This document shows positions 26,701 to 33,328 of a stretch of DNA of 64,000 bases, piece after piece (position 1 is the stretch's first letter; each line of letters starts with the position of its first letter). The notes beneath the pieces are model-generated. The model had not been told where the DNA came from and did not search any database. It was given only the letters and a program-made list of their open reading frames with translations. The stretch covers positions 15,606,501 to 15,670,500 of the forward strand of contig CM076960.1 of NCBI GenBank assembly GCA_039566865.1, given 5' to 3'. Source of the DNA: Aurelia coerulea. Taxonomy: Eukaryota > Cnidaria > Scyphozoa > Semaeostomeae > Ulmaridae. The position numbers and the translations under genes were made by a program.

Positions 26701-29112
26701 GCATCATTCTTTGCTGTTCACATCTTTCAAATCAATCTTATGCTCTTTCAATCAAAGCATACAGAAAGATTCTTCACACAGCCTGTTGGTGGTTTTTTCT
26801 CAATAGAACTACAATAATTTTAGCTGCATGACCTCCCTCACAACAGCAAGAAACCAATAACTACTTTTTTTTAATTTTTTTTTAATGTTTTGCTTGAGAA
26901 TTGTGGTATTTGGTTACTAGTTGGTAGCCAACAAGATCCAAAAATAGAGCTAAGGATAATAATGGCTATATTTTGGTTTTTTAATATCTGGGTGGCTAAT
27001 GTAGTGTTTCCCACCCCTCATTAGATTACTGCCTAGTGCTTCTGGCCAGTAAAGTCATAAAAGTTATGAACCAAGGGACTTGAGGGCTAGAGGGCAGCAG
27101 CCCTCCTTTGTTGGAAACATTTGCAGAGATTAGCCATATTCTGGTAAAAGATCCACCCAAGACAAAATTTTTGTAAATGATGGAACTTTGTCATGCAGCC
27201 CCAGATTTCACTGTCTAGTCGGCTCGCAATTGCAGTATCTTGAATTGCGATAGCAGGCACCCTTTATCATACACTATCACAACCCCCCTTGCTAAAATTC
27301 AAAAATGCACATGGAACATACAAATTTTCACAAAAGATTAATAGCATAGGAACCTCTTGATGAAAACGATGCTTTTTCTGATTTTCTTACCTTAAAGGGG
27401 CTGGGTCATGTAACCGCAAACGATCTGTTATCTCTATACTTTATATTGTTGCCCACACGTGGCCACTGTGTTCTGACAGATTTTGGTGGATGGGGTGAAT
27501 CTACGATAAAGTTATTTCTAAAAAATCCACCAATATCTTCGCAATCTTACAATGGTTGTTTCGTTTGTTTCTCTTTGAAGTTCAAGAGTTCACCTTCAAA
27601 ATAGCACTTTCATTTTGAGATAAATAGCAGAAAATTTGTCTGATATGGCCTGTCAAAAAAGCTGCAAAATAGTTGTTTCGAAAGAAATTTGTTTACTTTA
27701 CATGACCCAGTCCCTTTAAGAACTCCTAATTGCAATGAACAATAGAAAACAATAGATGGAAATAGTGACATACTGCCATGCATGCTCAGTTTGATGATGC
27801 TAATGATGATGACGATGATGATGGTGATGATGATGATCAGTTCATGACAGCCTGACCAGCAACCAGGGAAAGTTTAACCTCCACTCACTGGGAGGACATC
27901 AATATCTTGAGGGGGCATTGAGATTTTCAAATTGTCCATTAATTGTGACCATACAGATTTGGATTGCTGCGATTTTTGCTTGGATTTTTGGATCTTGCCA
28001 AGGCATCCAGTTTCTGATCAAACATCAAATTAATAGAAATATGAAGGGATTCCAATTCCACTGAAATTTATCAGCAGATTTTGATTAAATTTTGGCAGGT
28101 TGTCAAATTTCACTTCACCTCTATTATTGAAGAATTTCAGGTTAGATTTGCAAAATCCACCCTTCAGTTTTGCACAAGAAATCTAGGGAAGAGCTGATGT
28201 ATCCCCTTTTTAAACGTTCATGCTTCTTTCACCAACCAGATAAAAATTTAAAAAAGGTTATTAACAAACAGCAGTTTGATCAACTCTGCTTTTATGAAAT
28301 AATATAGACACCATGTACCACATGCTGAAAAGAAAAGTTTATTTGTGGCCGTCTTGTTATTTGCGGAAAATAAATTTCCCTTTCAAAATAGAATTGCAAT
28401 TACTCTAAATTTTGAATGAAGTGAAGGAAAGGATTAAACTCGCACTGCCCTTCATAATCTGACATGAAGCTCTCGGATACGCTTTTTAATTTCGCAAGGG
28501 GGAGCTCTCTCAGACAACATTTCAATTTCAAGAGAACATTTGAAAACCCCAAAAAAGGTTTCGCCCTGCGTTCTATTTATGTCGACAATTCTAGTAAAAA
28601 TTGCCAAAGGAATTTCAAAACCCCGAAAGGTTTCGCCTTCTGTTCTATGCATGTGGAAAGTTTAGTAACAATTGCCAAAGGAATTTCTAAACAAGAACAA
28701 CATTTCAAAACAACATTTCAAAACCCCAAAATGGTTTCGTTTAGTGTTTAATGCATGTCATGTCCAACAAAACTCAACAAATAAACTCTTGTAGTTTATT
28801 TAGAAGACAGAAAAATACCAAAAATTTTCAAGTCCCTTGAGGAATTCTTTACTGAATTTGAATCCCTCGTGAATGGAAAACATTTTGGGTAATCTGAAGG
28901 GATTATTTCTCACCGCGTTCGATTGTAGTATCGTCTGCTGGGAACAGTCGCTTCACTTTGTTGTGATATGATGTTTGCCAACCGTCTCGCTGTATCAGTT
29001 TGATATCATGTACTTTGAGACCACTTTGAGTCCATTTTGATATTAGCAAGAATCCTCCAAGTATCACCAACACAGCAGAAACGATGAATCTTTTCACAAA
29101 CCGGTAATGCAT
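1759..29112 (-). CDS. B4GALNT3/4: B4GALNT3/4-like beta-1,4-N-acetylgalactosaminyltransferase (gene span, 3' end outside window)
   Basis: Fifteen minus-strand exons join in phase: 29112-28914, 19316-19216, 18083-18020, 17846-17719, 15713-15527, 14299-12240, 10409-10354, 9480-9402, 8300-8279, 7292-7176, 5447-5398, 4692-4589, 3790-3718, 2722-2648 and 1837-1759, giving about 1131 residues. The order matches the B4GALNT3/4 family: short basic cytosolic tail and membrane anchor (about residues 8-25), stem with a KKKRKKRK patch (about 152-159), PA14 domain (about 165-310, with [11 protein letters not shown]), a long linker, then a GT domain with [29 protein letters not shown] (DxD-like position) and [11 protein letters not shown]. 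Family members transfer GalNAc beta-1,4 to GlcNAc, making LacdiNAc in the Golgi. The final segment, about 70-80 residues in relatives, lies below position 1. The exon 1 to exon 2 join (9.6-kb intron) is inferred from phase and topology. An alternative start is at 19440. Confidence 0.88.
1993..2628. mobile_element. ~635-bp fold-back element, TACCGGGTGAGCCAG end
   Basis: The left end TACCGGGTGAGCCAG..AAAGTTCCCACTTT is mirrored at the right by AAAATGGGAACTTTTTTCTG. Arms of roughly 300 bp share the CTCATAAGAAGG/CAAAAGATC blocks. The right tip is degenerate (GGTTCACG). It is a close relative of 48919-49550 and lies in intron 14 of the B4GALNT-like gene. Confidence 0.8.
2648..2722 (-). CDS. B4GALNT3/4: B4GALNT-like exon 14: DxD-like motif
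   Basis: A 75-nt exon, acceptor GATTACTTTTTCAG, donor AGAAAG|GTGAGT. It encodes [23 protein letters not shown] sits where the family has its metal/nucleotide-binding DxD-like motif. Phase 0 in and out. A 630-bp fold-back element ends about 20 bp beyond its donor. Confidence 0.88.
3275..3664. mobile_element. MITE, AGGGGCTGATTATA ends
   Basis: Terminal inverted repeats of about 50 bp (AGGGGCTGATTATATGAGAG and its complement ending AATCAGCCCCT). The interior repeats the word CAGCCCG / CGGGCTGA more than ten times. It lies in intron 13, close to exon 13. Confidence 0.85.
3718..3790 (-). CDS. B4GALNT3/4: B4GALNT-like exon 13
   Basis: A 73-nt exon, acceptor CCTTTTTCAG, donor GTCAAG|GTATCC. It encodes [20 protein letters not shown], the 'F.RA.GLQAG.D.V' helix of the family. 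A 390-bp MITE (3275-3664) lies about 50 bp beyond its donor. Phase 2 in, phase 0 out. Confidence 0.88.
3976..4179. mobile_element. Small inverted-repeat element, TAGGCCCAGTTTAAAC ends
   Basis: TAGGCC..GTTTAAACAT at the left and ATTTAAACAT..CTAGGCC at the right, with GCCGTATC/GTCGTATC words inside. It is a non-autonomous element in intron 12. Confidence 0.55.
4589..4692 (-). CDS. B4GALNT3/4: B4GALNT-like exon 12
   Basis: A 104-nt exon, acceptor ATTGTTTTTAG, donor AAAAG|GTGGGC. It encodes [20 protein letters not shown], the family's 'ILVDF.S.D.DVE.ALR' strand-helix unit of the donor-binding fold. Phase 0 in, phase 2 out. Confidence 0.88.
4850..4995 (-). mobile_element. tRNA-derived SINE fragment, minus strand
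   Basis: The complement of GGTTTCGAGTCCCACC (B-box region) and the GGCGCT..GGGATCGCA body match the SINE at 9546-9790 in reverse orientation. Confidence 0.55.
5398..5447 (-). CDS. B4GALNT3/4: B4GALNT-like exon 11
   Basis: A 50-nt exon, acceptor CTCTCTGTAG, donor GAAAAG|GTAAGG. It reads [17 protein letters not shown], completing the conserved VHFIVPVKNQxRW block of the family across the intron. Phase 1 in, phase 0 out. Confidence 0.86.
5630..6245. mobile_element. ~615-bp fold-back element
   Basis: Two inverted arms of about 250 bp carry CAAAGCGATTAGCGATCACG / CGCAAATCGCTTTGAATT and GTGCATTCCAGAAACTGTTT / AATTTCTGGAATGCAC, around a short loop. Open frames on the two strands are mirror images of each other, so they are shadows and not genes. 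It lies in intron 10. Confidence 0.78.
6771..6895. repeat. Imperfect hairpin repeat
   Basis: AGCCGGTTTTGT and ACAAAACCGGTT ends, with AAAGCCCGAGG / CCGAGGGCTTTAT arms inside. Confidence 0.6.
7176..7292 (-). CDS. B4GALNT3/4: B4GALNT-like exon 10: start of catalytic domain
   Basis: Acceptor GTTTTTAG and donor CCCG|GTAAGT. It reads [15 protein letters not shown], then LCEPEGFQW and ends at VHVIVP, the first beta strand of the glycosyltransferase domain shared with the chondroitin GalNAc-transferase family. Phase 1 in, phase 1 out. Confidence 0.88.
7308..7720 (+). mobile_element. LINE 3' end, second copy
   Basis: Reads [35 protein letters not shown] and a final KKRLNKKL stop, then an AT-rich tail and TGCACGGCCCCCTGTAAAGCAG as in 1-550. 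Same family and orientation. Confidence 0.78.
8279..8300 (-). CDS. B4GALNT3/4: B4GALNT-like exon 9, 22-nt micro-exon
   Basis: Only 22 nt lie between acceptor GCTACTTGACAG and donor CCAAG|GTATGT. It encodes DLKIKGQ plus one base. Without it, exons 8 (phase 0 out) and 10 (needs phase 1 in) cannot join, and its residues continue the family's ELEL segment. Standard gene finders would probably miss it. Confidence 0.78.
9093..9175. repeat. Short inverted-repeat element, ATGAGTCCCAGTAA ends
   Basis: ATTATGAGTCCCAGTAA at the left, TTACTGGGACTCAT at the right. A related motif occurs near 8628-8690 (GTCGTAGTTATCGC / ACTACGACTCATAA). Confidence 0.6.
9402..9480 (-). CDS. B4GALNT3/4: B4GALNT-like exon 8
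   Basis: A 79-nt exon, acceptor CATTTCTTGCAG, donor GAACTG|GTATGT. It reads [12 protein letters not shown] then KGNRYLIEL, matching the family pattern of a 'VNVEK...RYLLELEL' segment before the catalytic core. Phase 2 in, phase 0 out. Confidence 0.86.
9546..9790 (+). mobile_element. tRNA-derived SINE
   Basis: A-box-like GGCGCAGTGGTGTAATCC and B-box GGTTCGATACCC are spaced as in a tRNA gene (RNA polymerase III promoter). A tRNA-unrelated body with GTCACGACAAGGCGTCGCAG and GATCCCAGTGCTCGGCGCT follows. Partial copies lie at 4850-4995 and 39590-39705. It lies in intron 7. Confidence 0.75.
10090..10284. mobile_element. ~195-bp near-perfect fold-back
   Basis: AATGAAGATCAAATGTTGGC at the left and its complement at the right. 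Inner arms AAAATCAACAACCTTCGCAA and the reverse leave a short loop around AGTCAACAAAAGACTGG. It lies in intron 7. Confidence 0.85.
10354..10409 (-). CDS. B4GALNT3/4: B4GALNT-like exon 7
   Basis: A 56-nt exon between acceptor TTCTTCTCAAG and donor GGAGA|GTAAGT. It reads [18 protein letters not shown], aligning with the conserved stretch that follows the SGNL motif in family members. Phase 0 in, phase 2 out. Confidence 0.82.
10873..11268. mobile_element. MITE with iterated AAGAAACT, family B copy
   Basis: Ends in TTAGTTTCTTATAAAAAATA and ACGTGTA at the right, with ATAAGAAACTGCCCACAAGA near the left. AAGAAACT recurs about nine times. Same type as 36534-36910. Confidence 0.75.
11462..11680 (+). 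mobile_element. LINE-like polymerase tail remnant
   Basis: [20 protein letters not shown] followed by FKK, the F.A.WN.IP..IR pattern of non-LTR reverse-transcriptase C-termini. Confidence 0.5.
11900..12220. mobile_element. TTAA-type MITE, AGGGGCTCCGTCGTC ends, copy 1
   Basis: AAAGGGGCTCCGTCGTCAAA at the left and TTTGACGACGGAGCCCCTTT at the right; the left flank is TTAA. It inserted 19 bp from the splice donor of exon 6, so the exon frame runs straight into it. Other copies: 18862-19166, 24424-24792, 27392-27719. Confidence 0.88.
12240..14299 (-). CDS. B4GALNT3/4: B4GALNT-like exon 6: PA14 core and long linker
   Basis: A single 2060-nt open exon (686 codons), acceptor TTTTTTCCAG, donor GAAAAG|GTATGC. 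It starts with the PA14 core ([39 protein letters not shown]), then a conserved section with [11 protein letters not shown] and [15 protein letters not shown]. About 380 residues of low-complexity Ser/Asn/Lys/Asp-rich sequence follow, probably a disordered spacer. It ends with a conserved stretch including [17 protein letters not shown] that leads into the catalytic half. The exon is unusually large for this gene, whose other exons are 22-199 nt. A TTAA-type MITE (11900-12220) lies 19 bp beyond its donor. Confidence 0.93.
14395..14712 (+). mobile_element. LINE 3' tail ending in (TTA)n
   Basis: Reads [20 protein letters not shown], then FLNEHFS stop, an L..FN.LP...R LINE tail, and ends in a (TTA)n microsatellite at about 14683-14710. 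Confidence 0.6.
14713..14945. mobile_element. Half of a TAGGGCTC fold-back element
   Basis: GGTGGCAACTAGAGATTTGT to AAAGATTTGAGCCCTATAG matches the right half of 45211-45714. The left half is missing, apparently replaced by the LINE tail. Confidence 0.7.
14985..15412 (+). mobile_element. LINE 3' end
   Basis: Reads [20 protein letters not shown], then [18 protein letters not shown] and a stop at about 15170. The LLYG motif matches the LINE at 55795-56420. It ends with an A-rich tail. Confidence 0.65.
15527..15713 (-). CDS. B4GALNT3/4: B4GALNT-like exon 5: start of PA14 region
   Basis: Acceptor CTTTCTAG and donor TCAG|GTAATG. The peptide contains [21 protein letters not shown] and [11 protein letters not shown], which follow the conserved N-terminal part of B4GALNT3/4 just before and into PA14. 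Phase 1 out joins exactly to [11 protein letters not shown] in the next exon. Confidence 0.88.
16190..16690 (-). mobile_element. LINE 3' end, minus strand
   Basis: On the minus strand [15 protein letters not shown] is followed by [20 protein letters not shown] and a stop, the WN.L...IK....F...LK tail of a non-LTR polymerase. Confidence 0.65.
16845..16922. mobile_element. Small TAGC..GCTA fold-back
   Basis: TAGCTTGCGTGCACCCCCTG and its near complement TACACGCAGGCTA, with CTGTTTCCGTTGA / TCAACGGAAACAG inner arms. It is flanked by a direct repeat GATAAGCA. Confidence 0.65.
16977..17154. repeat. Inverted repeat AAAGGGAATCGACATAG
   Basis: AAAGGGAATCGACATAG at the left, CTATGTCTATTCCCTTTT at the right; the interior is unrelated AT-rich DNA. 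Confidence 0.55.
17410..17571. mobile_element. Right-half relic of a TACCGGGTGTCCC fold-back
   Basis: GCTCTCAAACTACCAATATC to GGAGTCAACCAAATCCGTAT matches the right arm of 56835-57451, ending at CGACACCTGGTA. Confidence 0.65.
17719..17846 (-). CDS. B4GALNT3/4: B4GALNT-like exon 4: stem with basic patch
   Basis: Acceptor TTTTATTCCAG and donor ACC|GTTAGT. The exon encodes an Ala/Ser/Thr/Pro-rich stem ending in the basic patch [10 protein letters not shown]. It ends in phase 0, which matches the start of the PA14 exon at 15713. The basic run could be mistaken for a nuclear signal; in a type II protein it would be lumenal. Confidence 0.66.
18020..18083 (-). CDS. B4GALNT3/4: B4GALNT-like exon 3: stem
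   Basis: Acceptor TATTTTCCAG and donor CAAG|GTATCA flank 64 nt reading [11 protein letters not shown] and onward, phase 0 in and phase 1 out. There is no recognisable domain. It is assigned by strand, splice signals and phase continuity with the exons on both sides. Confidence 0.66.
18437..18662. mobile_element. Fold-back (Mutator-like) element, copy 2
   Basis: Same element as 894-1094, with an additional GGATCCGCCATT unit in the right arm. It is flanked by an exact 9-bp direct repeat GTGGTCCAG (18428-18436 and 18663-18671), confirming independent insertion. Confidence 0.88.
18862..19166. mobile_element. TTAA-type MITE, diverged copy 2
   Basis: CAAAGGGGTACCGTCACCAA at the left and GAGAGGCCCCTTTAAA at the right. 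The interior shares TTTGTTTGGTGGCTTCACCC and AAAATCCACTTGTATCCGA with 11900-12220 and 24424-24792. It lies 50 bp from exon 2 of the B4GALNT-like gene. Confidence 0.75.
19216..19316 (-). CDS. B4GALNT3/4: B4GALNT-like exon 2: stem
   Basis: The acceptor TTTTCCCACAG has a pyrimidine-rich tract and the donor is CAG|GTATGT. The exon encodes a hydrophilic stem beginning [14 protein letters not shown] and holding an NLT glycosylation sequon. It enters in phase 1 and leaves in phase 0. The open frame also continues upstream to an ATG at 19440 that would encode a second hydrophobic anchor (see findings). Confidence 0.68.
19216..19440 (-). other. Possible alternative first exon of the B4GALNT-like gene
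   Basis: The frame of exon 2 stays open upstream to an ATG at 19440, directly preceded by an in-frame TAA. The added 41 codons begin [19 protein letters not shown] and include a hydrophobic run ([16 protein letters not shown]). This would also make a type II anchor. However, the run crosses a clean acceptor (CCCACAG at 19317), and the VPQGS.L string resembles a reverse-transcriptase motif, so it may be chance or LINE debris. Confidence 0.3.
20341..20366. repeat. Poly-C tract
   Basis: A run of about 18 C after ATTTCACC. Its length is unreliable in most sequencing methods. Confidence 0.8.
20435..20535. repeat. Short direct repeat TTTGCATCTTTGAAGCCACT
   Basis: The 20-base word TTTGCATCTTTGAAGCCACT occurs twice, about 80 bp apart. 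Confidence 0.6.
21150..21590 (-). mobile_element. LINE polymerase C-terminal fragment, minus strand
   Basis: Minus-strand reading [20 protein letters not shown], then [20 protein letters not shown], the C..(ED)TEHFLL.C zinc-binding tail of non-LTR polymerases. Two frames are needed, so it is broken. It splits an AAGAAACT MITE (20865-21110 and 21602-21727). Confidence 0.8.
21602..21730. mobile_element. Right part of an AAGAAACT-type MITE (family C)
   Basis: CTTCTGGCATTAAAAGATAA to TTAGTTTCTTATAAAAAAAA and ATGAGTGTA, nearly the same as 38540-38674. The probable left part is at 20865-21110. Confidence 0.65.
22462..22754. mobile_element. G-tract-ended element, copy 1
   Basis: CCCGGGGGGAGGGGGGGGTA at the left and TACCCCCCCCCCCGGG at the right, flanked by the exact 8-bp repeat ACCTGTCA (22454-22461 and 22755-22762). 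The interior repeats AGAAAAAATTGGTGAAAA. Confidence 0.88.
23187..23549. mobile_element. MITE with iterated ATATTCTTA (family D)
   Basis: TACACTCTTTTTTTTATTAG at the left, TTCTTATAAAAAAAGAGTGT plus A at the right. ATATTCTTA or AATATTCTTAT recurs about eight times, the same architecture as the AAGAAACT families. Confidence 0.75.
24424..24792. mobile_element. TTAA-type MITE, copy 3, with nested mini-element
   Basis: TTAAAGGGGCTCCGTCGTCA at the left, GACGACGGAGCCCCTTTAA at the right, TTAA on both sides. It contains the mini fold-back 24660-24691. Confidence 0.9.
24660..24691. mobile_element. 32-bp mini fold-back TAGCCTGCG..CGCAGGCTA
   Basis: TAGCCTGCGTTTATGAGTCT then GCACGCAGGCTA, sitting between two CCCACCAA words that look like its target duplication. 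The other TTAA MITE copies lack it at this place. Confidence 0.7.
24919..25339. mobile_element. MITE with iterated AAGAAACT, family A copy 1
   Basis: TACACGTTTTTTTATAAGAA at the left and its complement ending AAAAAAACGTGTA at the right. The interior is shared with 32906-33328 and 39018-39440, with AAGAAACT or its complement at least nine times. The open frames here are shared by the copies but carry no known domain. Confidence 0.88.
26012..26392. mobile_element. MITE with iterated AAGAAACT, diverged family B copy
   Basis: TGCCTGTAAGAAACCAAGAA and TCAAGAAACTCCAGACTGGG at the left, AAGAAACTTTCAGTACAGGC at the right. The ends are degenerate. Confidence 0.6.
27392..27719. mobile_element. TTAA-type MITE, AGGGGCTGGGTCATG ends
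   Basis: TTAAAGGGGCTGGGTCATGT at the left and TTACATGACCCAGTCCCTTT..TTAA at the right. It shares only the outer AAAGGGGCT and some interior layout with 24424-24792, so it is a sister family. Confidence 0.82.
27793..27838. repeat. (GAT)n microsatellite
   Basis: Imperfect GATGAT repeats over about 45 bp. Confidence 0.85.
28545..28745. repeat. Tandem repeat, unit about 75-100 bp, three partial units
   Basis: The words AAAACCCC..GGTTTCG, GTTCTAT..ATGT and AATTGCCAAAGGAATTTC recur in register. It lies in intron 1 of the B4GALNT-like gene, about 170 bp beyond the exon 1 donor. Confidence 0.7.
28914..29112 (-). CDS. B4GALNT3/4: B4GALNT-like exon 1: cytosolic tail and signal anchor
   Basis: The ATG at 29112 begins MHYRFVKRF, followed by a hydrophobic run [15 protein letters not shown], the layout of a type II Golgi enzyme. 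The exon ends in phase 1 at CGCG|GTGAGA, a good donor. The phase fits the acceptor at 19317 exactly (G plus AT gives Asp). Reading through would stop three codons later. It could instead be exon 1 of another gene, but no other minus-strand exon between here and 19316 fits. Confidence 0.62.
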
Positions 29113-31122
29113 TCCGCTCAGTTAAACATTCTATCTTCACATGTTTTGATTTTAGGCCATCTCTTCTATTCGACTGGCTCCAAGCTTCAGGCGTTGATCT
29201 GCGTTAAGTCTGGTTAACAAAGAAAATGGCTAAATTGACAACTAATAGTGACATTTTATGGTGGTTATGAGGATTAATTTCGTGGCTAAGATTCTTTTGT
29301 ACGCGGGTAAAACCATCCTTGTATCCTTGTATCGGTATTCCTTTCTACTCTGATCTGAAGTTTGTTTCAACAAGTATTGAAAATGTGGACCTCCAGAGCA
29401 TGACATTAAATACAATCCTTTCTTATCTATTGTAAAATAAAACAGTATCTATTGTTTTACCCATTGTTCTTAATATTTGTCATAGTGTTCAAGGCTTAAA
29501 GACCTTTGCCTTCAAGGTCATGAAAGGCGCCAAAGATCAAAACAAGTAATGGTGCTCCGCAGAAACCAGTGCGGAGCCTAACAGTTATCATCACACCTTA
29601 TCGCCGAGAGGGCAGAGGGCTCTAACCGCGCTAACACTTCAAAACACTTCAAAAACTTTGCAAAAACAACCCCATTATTTTCTGTTCTCGTCTCGGCTAA
29701 ATTCAAGTCTCCAAAAATTATATTTTGTTGCTAAGATTTTCGCATTATCGTCCACAAAGTTTCTCAATTTGTTTCTGTAGTCTCTAACACTGCTGATCAT
29801 GAACCATTTCTGCAAGCACCTTTTTAGCAATTAAAGTTTTGTTTGTCTCATTACATAAGATAATAGAGACAGGGGCGCACATTAGGGGGGTGTGGGGGGT
29901 GTGAGACACCCCTCCCAATAATTTCTGAGTCGATCCATAAATTTTCTCAAAAGGGAAAAGTCGGTCCACGACAAAATCGGATAGACCGACTTCGTGGACC
30001 GACTTTTTCATGGACCGACCAACCACGACGAAGCTCGAAAGGTCCACAATAGTTTGAATCAAACTCGTTGGTCCGATTTTAAATGTTTTGGGCAAAAAGG
30101 TCGACCCATGACGACAGTTAGAATATTCACAAGAAGTGCTTGGTAATAACTGGGAGCCCTGCTTGCAATAAATGAGCACCATTTAATGTTTCACTAACAT
30201 TATTGTAACTGACATCGAGTATAGTATCATCTATCTTTGTAGTTAATTTTAATTAATTTTATAGTTATGTTTTTTTAGTCATGTTAGAGACTGCCTTGGC
30301 CTAGATACCTTTATTATAAAGAAAATAAAATGAAAACTAGTTTCTTATACAAAAACCGAGGGACATTTCACTTCCAAACAATTTCGTACACTTTTGGCAA
30401 AGTCCTTTTTTGTTTCTAATAGTATCCTTCAGAAATCAAAGAATCTTTTTGTTCTGAAAAACTCTCGTACGCTTTTTTGAAGGAGTGAAATGCCCCTCAT
30501 AGAAAACCTGTAAATTTCACGCGCAGCATGTGCATCCAAGACGTAGAAACTCTTTCTGGTTTTCTTTTGCTGTCATGGGAACATTTTGAAGTCTGAAGAA
30601 TATTTCATGATTTCTTTTCAAATATTTGTAACAAGTATGAAATATTTGTAACAAGTATTTTTGTCAGCATTGGCACTCCATAAATAGGTGCGGTGCCTTT
30701 AAAAATGCAAACACGTTTCAACAGAATTCTGGTTTGAATTTACACTTTACACACGGATGGTCTTGTTTCTTTGTTTTTTGTAAGAAACATAGGAGGTCTG
30801 GGCCTTTATGTAGCTTTTCTTTATACCTGTTATGGTATACATGGTGGCTTGCTTGCATTTGCATCTTTCTAATCGACCGCAAAAATGATTTTGCTTTCTA
30901 TCACAAACGGATCACAAATTGCTTTTTTCATACACGTAGTAAAGTTGCAAGTTGCAAGTAAATGTATCATGTTATAAAATACAAGAATTTGAACAAGTCT
31001 TGAAAGTTTTTAAAAATGGTGTATCTCATTCCTGCAACGTTCTTTAGACTTTCATAACGAGCAAGAATATGCTATGAATTTTTAATCTTTAATTTCCAGC
31101 ACTCCCACAGAGTCCGGGAAAA
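29113..31122. other. Region upstream of the B4GALNT-like gene, no gene recognised
   Basis: The first hundred or so bases should hold the promoter and 5' UTR. 29880-30120 has TCGGTCCACGAC/GTGGACCGAC words in both orientations, and 30355-30510 is an imperfect hairpin (GGGACATTTCACTTCC / GGAGTGAAATGCCCC). Open frames here resemble no family. Confidence 0.5.
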
Positions 31123-31130
31123 TGTTAAAC

Positions 31131-31451
31131 CCCGGGGGGGGTACTTCACATATTTTGGGTACGGGGACGTGCCATCGGGAAGGGTATCGATTTTCGCGAT
31201 TTTGGTATAAGGAACGGTATCGATTTTTACGATTTTGGTATAAGGAACGGTATCGATTTTCGCGATTTTGGTTTAAGGAACGATTTTGGTATACTTTTTC
31301 GGAAAATTGGTATAAGGTCGGGTATACTTTTTCGCAAAATTGGTATAAAGTCGGGTATACTTTTTCGCAAAATTGGTATAAGGAACGGGTATGTTTTTGA
31401 AGCTTCGATGGCACGTCCCCGACCAAAACCTGGTCAAGTAACCCCCCCGGG
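31131..31451. mobile_element. G-tract-ended element, copy 2, with tandem interior
   Basis: CCCGGGGGGGGTACTTCACA at the left, AACCCCCCCGGG at the right, exact 8-bp flanking repeat TGTTAAAC (31123-31130 and 31452-31459). The interior has three units of GGTATCGATTTTCGCGATTT and three of GGTATACTTTTTCGCAAAAT. The Arg/Tyr-rich open frames on both strands are products of these repeats, not genes. Confidence 0.9.
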
Positions 31452-32524
31452 TGTTAAACCTTCCTCTAGACCACAATATGTATTTGACTGGTTTTTGATA
31501 GAACTTCCCTCAGTTCTGAATAGAGACTAGGTGTGTTTAGGGTGTGGCAGAGGTTATCCTTTGGTCATATTAGAGACCGGCCTCACGGTCAGAGATCGTC
31601 TCACAGTTACTGGAATGATCATATTTTAGAAAATGACCTAAGCCTAAACAATCGACCCAAGTTACTGCAAACAAGAATCAATATACATCTACTGAAATCT
31701 AAAATATTTGCTGGCAGAACAGCGATAAAACGTAGAGTTTATAGAGTTGAACGCATGGGATAAATAACATTAATTTTGATATCACATTGCAAGAGGTTGC
31801 TTCTTGTAAAAGAATATCAAATCGAATAATTGAACGATGAGAATGAAAATGAAAACTAAAGCAAAATTGAAAACATTCTCATAAACTTCTCTCTCATTGT
31901 TAAAACTTTTTCTCGTTTTTTATACTACTTTCATTTTGATGTTTCTTTTAGTTTAAATGAGTTTTTAATGGCATCATCTATGGCAGGTGCAGTCGACATA
32001 AGCGTAGCTAAAGAAACCTGGCTATTACATCAAATGCTATTCACGGCTATTCGGGTGGTTTTTTTCAAGTGACTGTTGGTGAAGCAGGAAATCTGCCCGG
32101 GGTAAAATGAACGATACATTTCAGGGAAAAAGTTATGTCTTTGGGTCAGTTTATCCAACAAAAATATATTTCAAATCTTTTTCCAGCTGAAGACGAAACA
32201 AACCAAAAAATTTCACAAGAGCGATATTTAAAAAAGATTAAATAGTGACCTATGTTGAGAACGATCTTTGCAGATCGAATATTACCAAAAAACTAATGTT
32301 AAATAAGGAAATTTACGGAGAAAAATGGCTATCAAACCATCAAGTTTTCGGAGATTTTGCAGGCAATCGAAAGCTTACATACCAAATGATGAATGAATTC
32401 ATCGAAGCAATATTCACCTTTAAGAATATTAAGAATAATATTCAGTAGATCGAACTTTTACAAATTCATTTCTTTGTATTCATGTTTTGTAAAGCTTGAC
32501 CGATCCCAGCCAACCTCATTTGTG

Positions 32525-32640
32525 GCTGTGGGCACGCAGGCACGATGGCACGAGCACACCAAAATCGATAGCCAACAATTTGGGCACGCGGGCACGAGGG
32601 CACGAGAGCACACCAACATGGAAGGCACCAGGGCACGCCA
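32525..32640. repeat. GGCACG-rich tandem repeat
   Basis: GGGCACGCAGGCACGATGGC and later GGGCACGCGGGCACGAGGGC: GGCACG recurs about eight times in two blocks separated by CCAAAATCGATAGCCAAC. Confidence 0.75.
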
Positions 32641-32905
32641 ACTAGAATAACGTTTCTTACCAGTCGTAAACAGTTGCATAAAACAAAGCAGGCGTCAGCT
32701 GCAATAATATGATTATCATAACAGAGCGAAGCTCGTCTAACTTTTATCTTAACCACTCAATATATCTGTAATCCAAACTTATTCATAAAAATTGGCAGGT
32801 TGAGATAGCAATATTTTGTTAGCTGTTAGCACCTGTCTGAGGAATCTTGGGCTTCGATTTGGGAATTCGAATGTTTGTTTGATTGATTGATTAAATTTCC
32901 TTTTA

Positions 32906-33328
32906 TACACGTTTTTTTATAAGAAACTGGTTTATAAGAAACTAGTACTACGATAACCAAAAATTTAAGAAACTCTAGTACTACGCTCAAGAACAGTTAA
33001 GAAACTCTAAAACTTTATTTCTGTATGTCTCTCTTATTCTATGTCTCTCTAACAAAGGTACCTTCGTCTTTTCTGGACTTTTAACTGCAAAATTGGCAAA
33101 TTTTTGCCTTGATGTGAATGGCTTCTTCTTGATGACAATGTCAATGCAAAATGGAAGCCCTTTGTCGAGAAGAAGGCTCAACTTCGAACAATACCGCAAT
33201 TTTAGGCCCAAAAGAATAAGAAACTAATTAAAAAACTTTTACTACTAAAACGCCGAAATTTTCATGCGAAATCGAGAAACTTTTAGTACTATAAGTGCTG
33301 ATCCAAGTTTCTTATAAAAAAACGTGTA
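32906..33328. mobile_element. MITE with iterated AAGAAACT, family A copy 2 (inverted)
   Basis: Same ends as 24919-25339 in the opposite orientation, with TA next to both ends. Confidence 0.88.

Noticed and set aside
31082..31476. Open frames on both strands rich in Arg, Tyr and Asn repeats
   Set aside because: They are translations of the 33-bp tandem units inside a transposon with an 8-bp target duplication; frames on both strands stay open for the same reason.
31533..31763. 76-codon plus-strand frame
   Set aside because: No family recognised and no splice or repeat context to support it.
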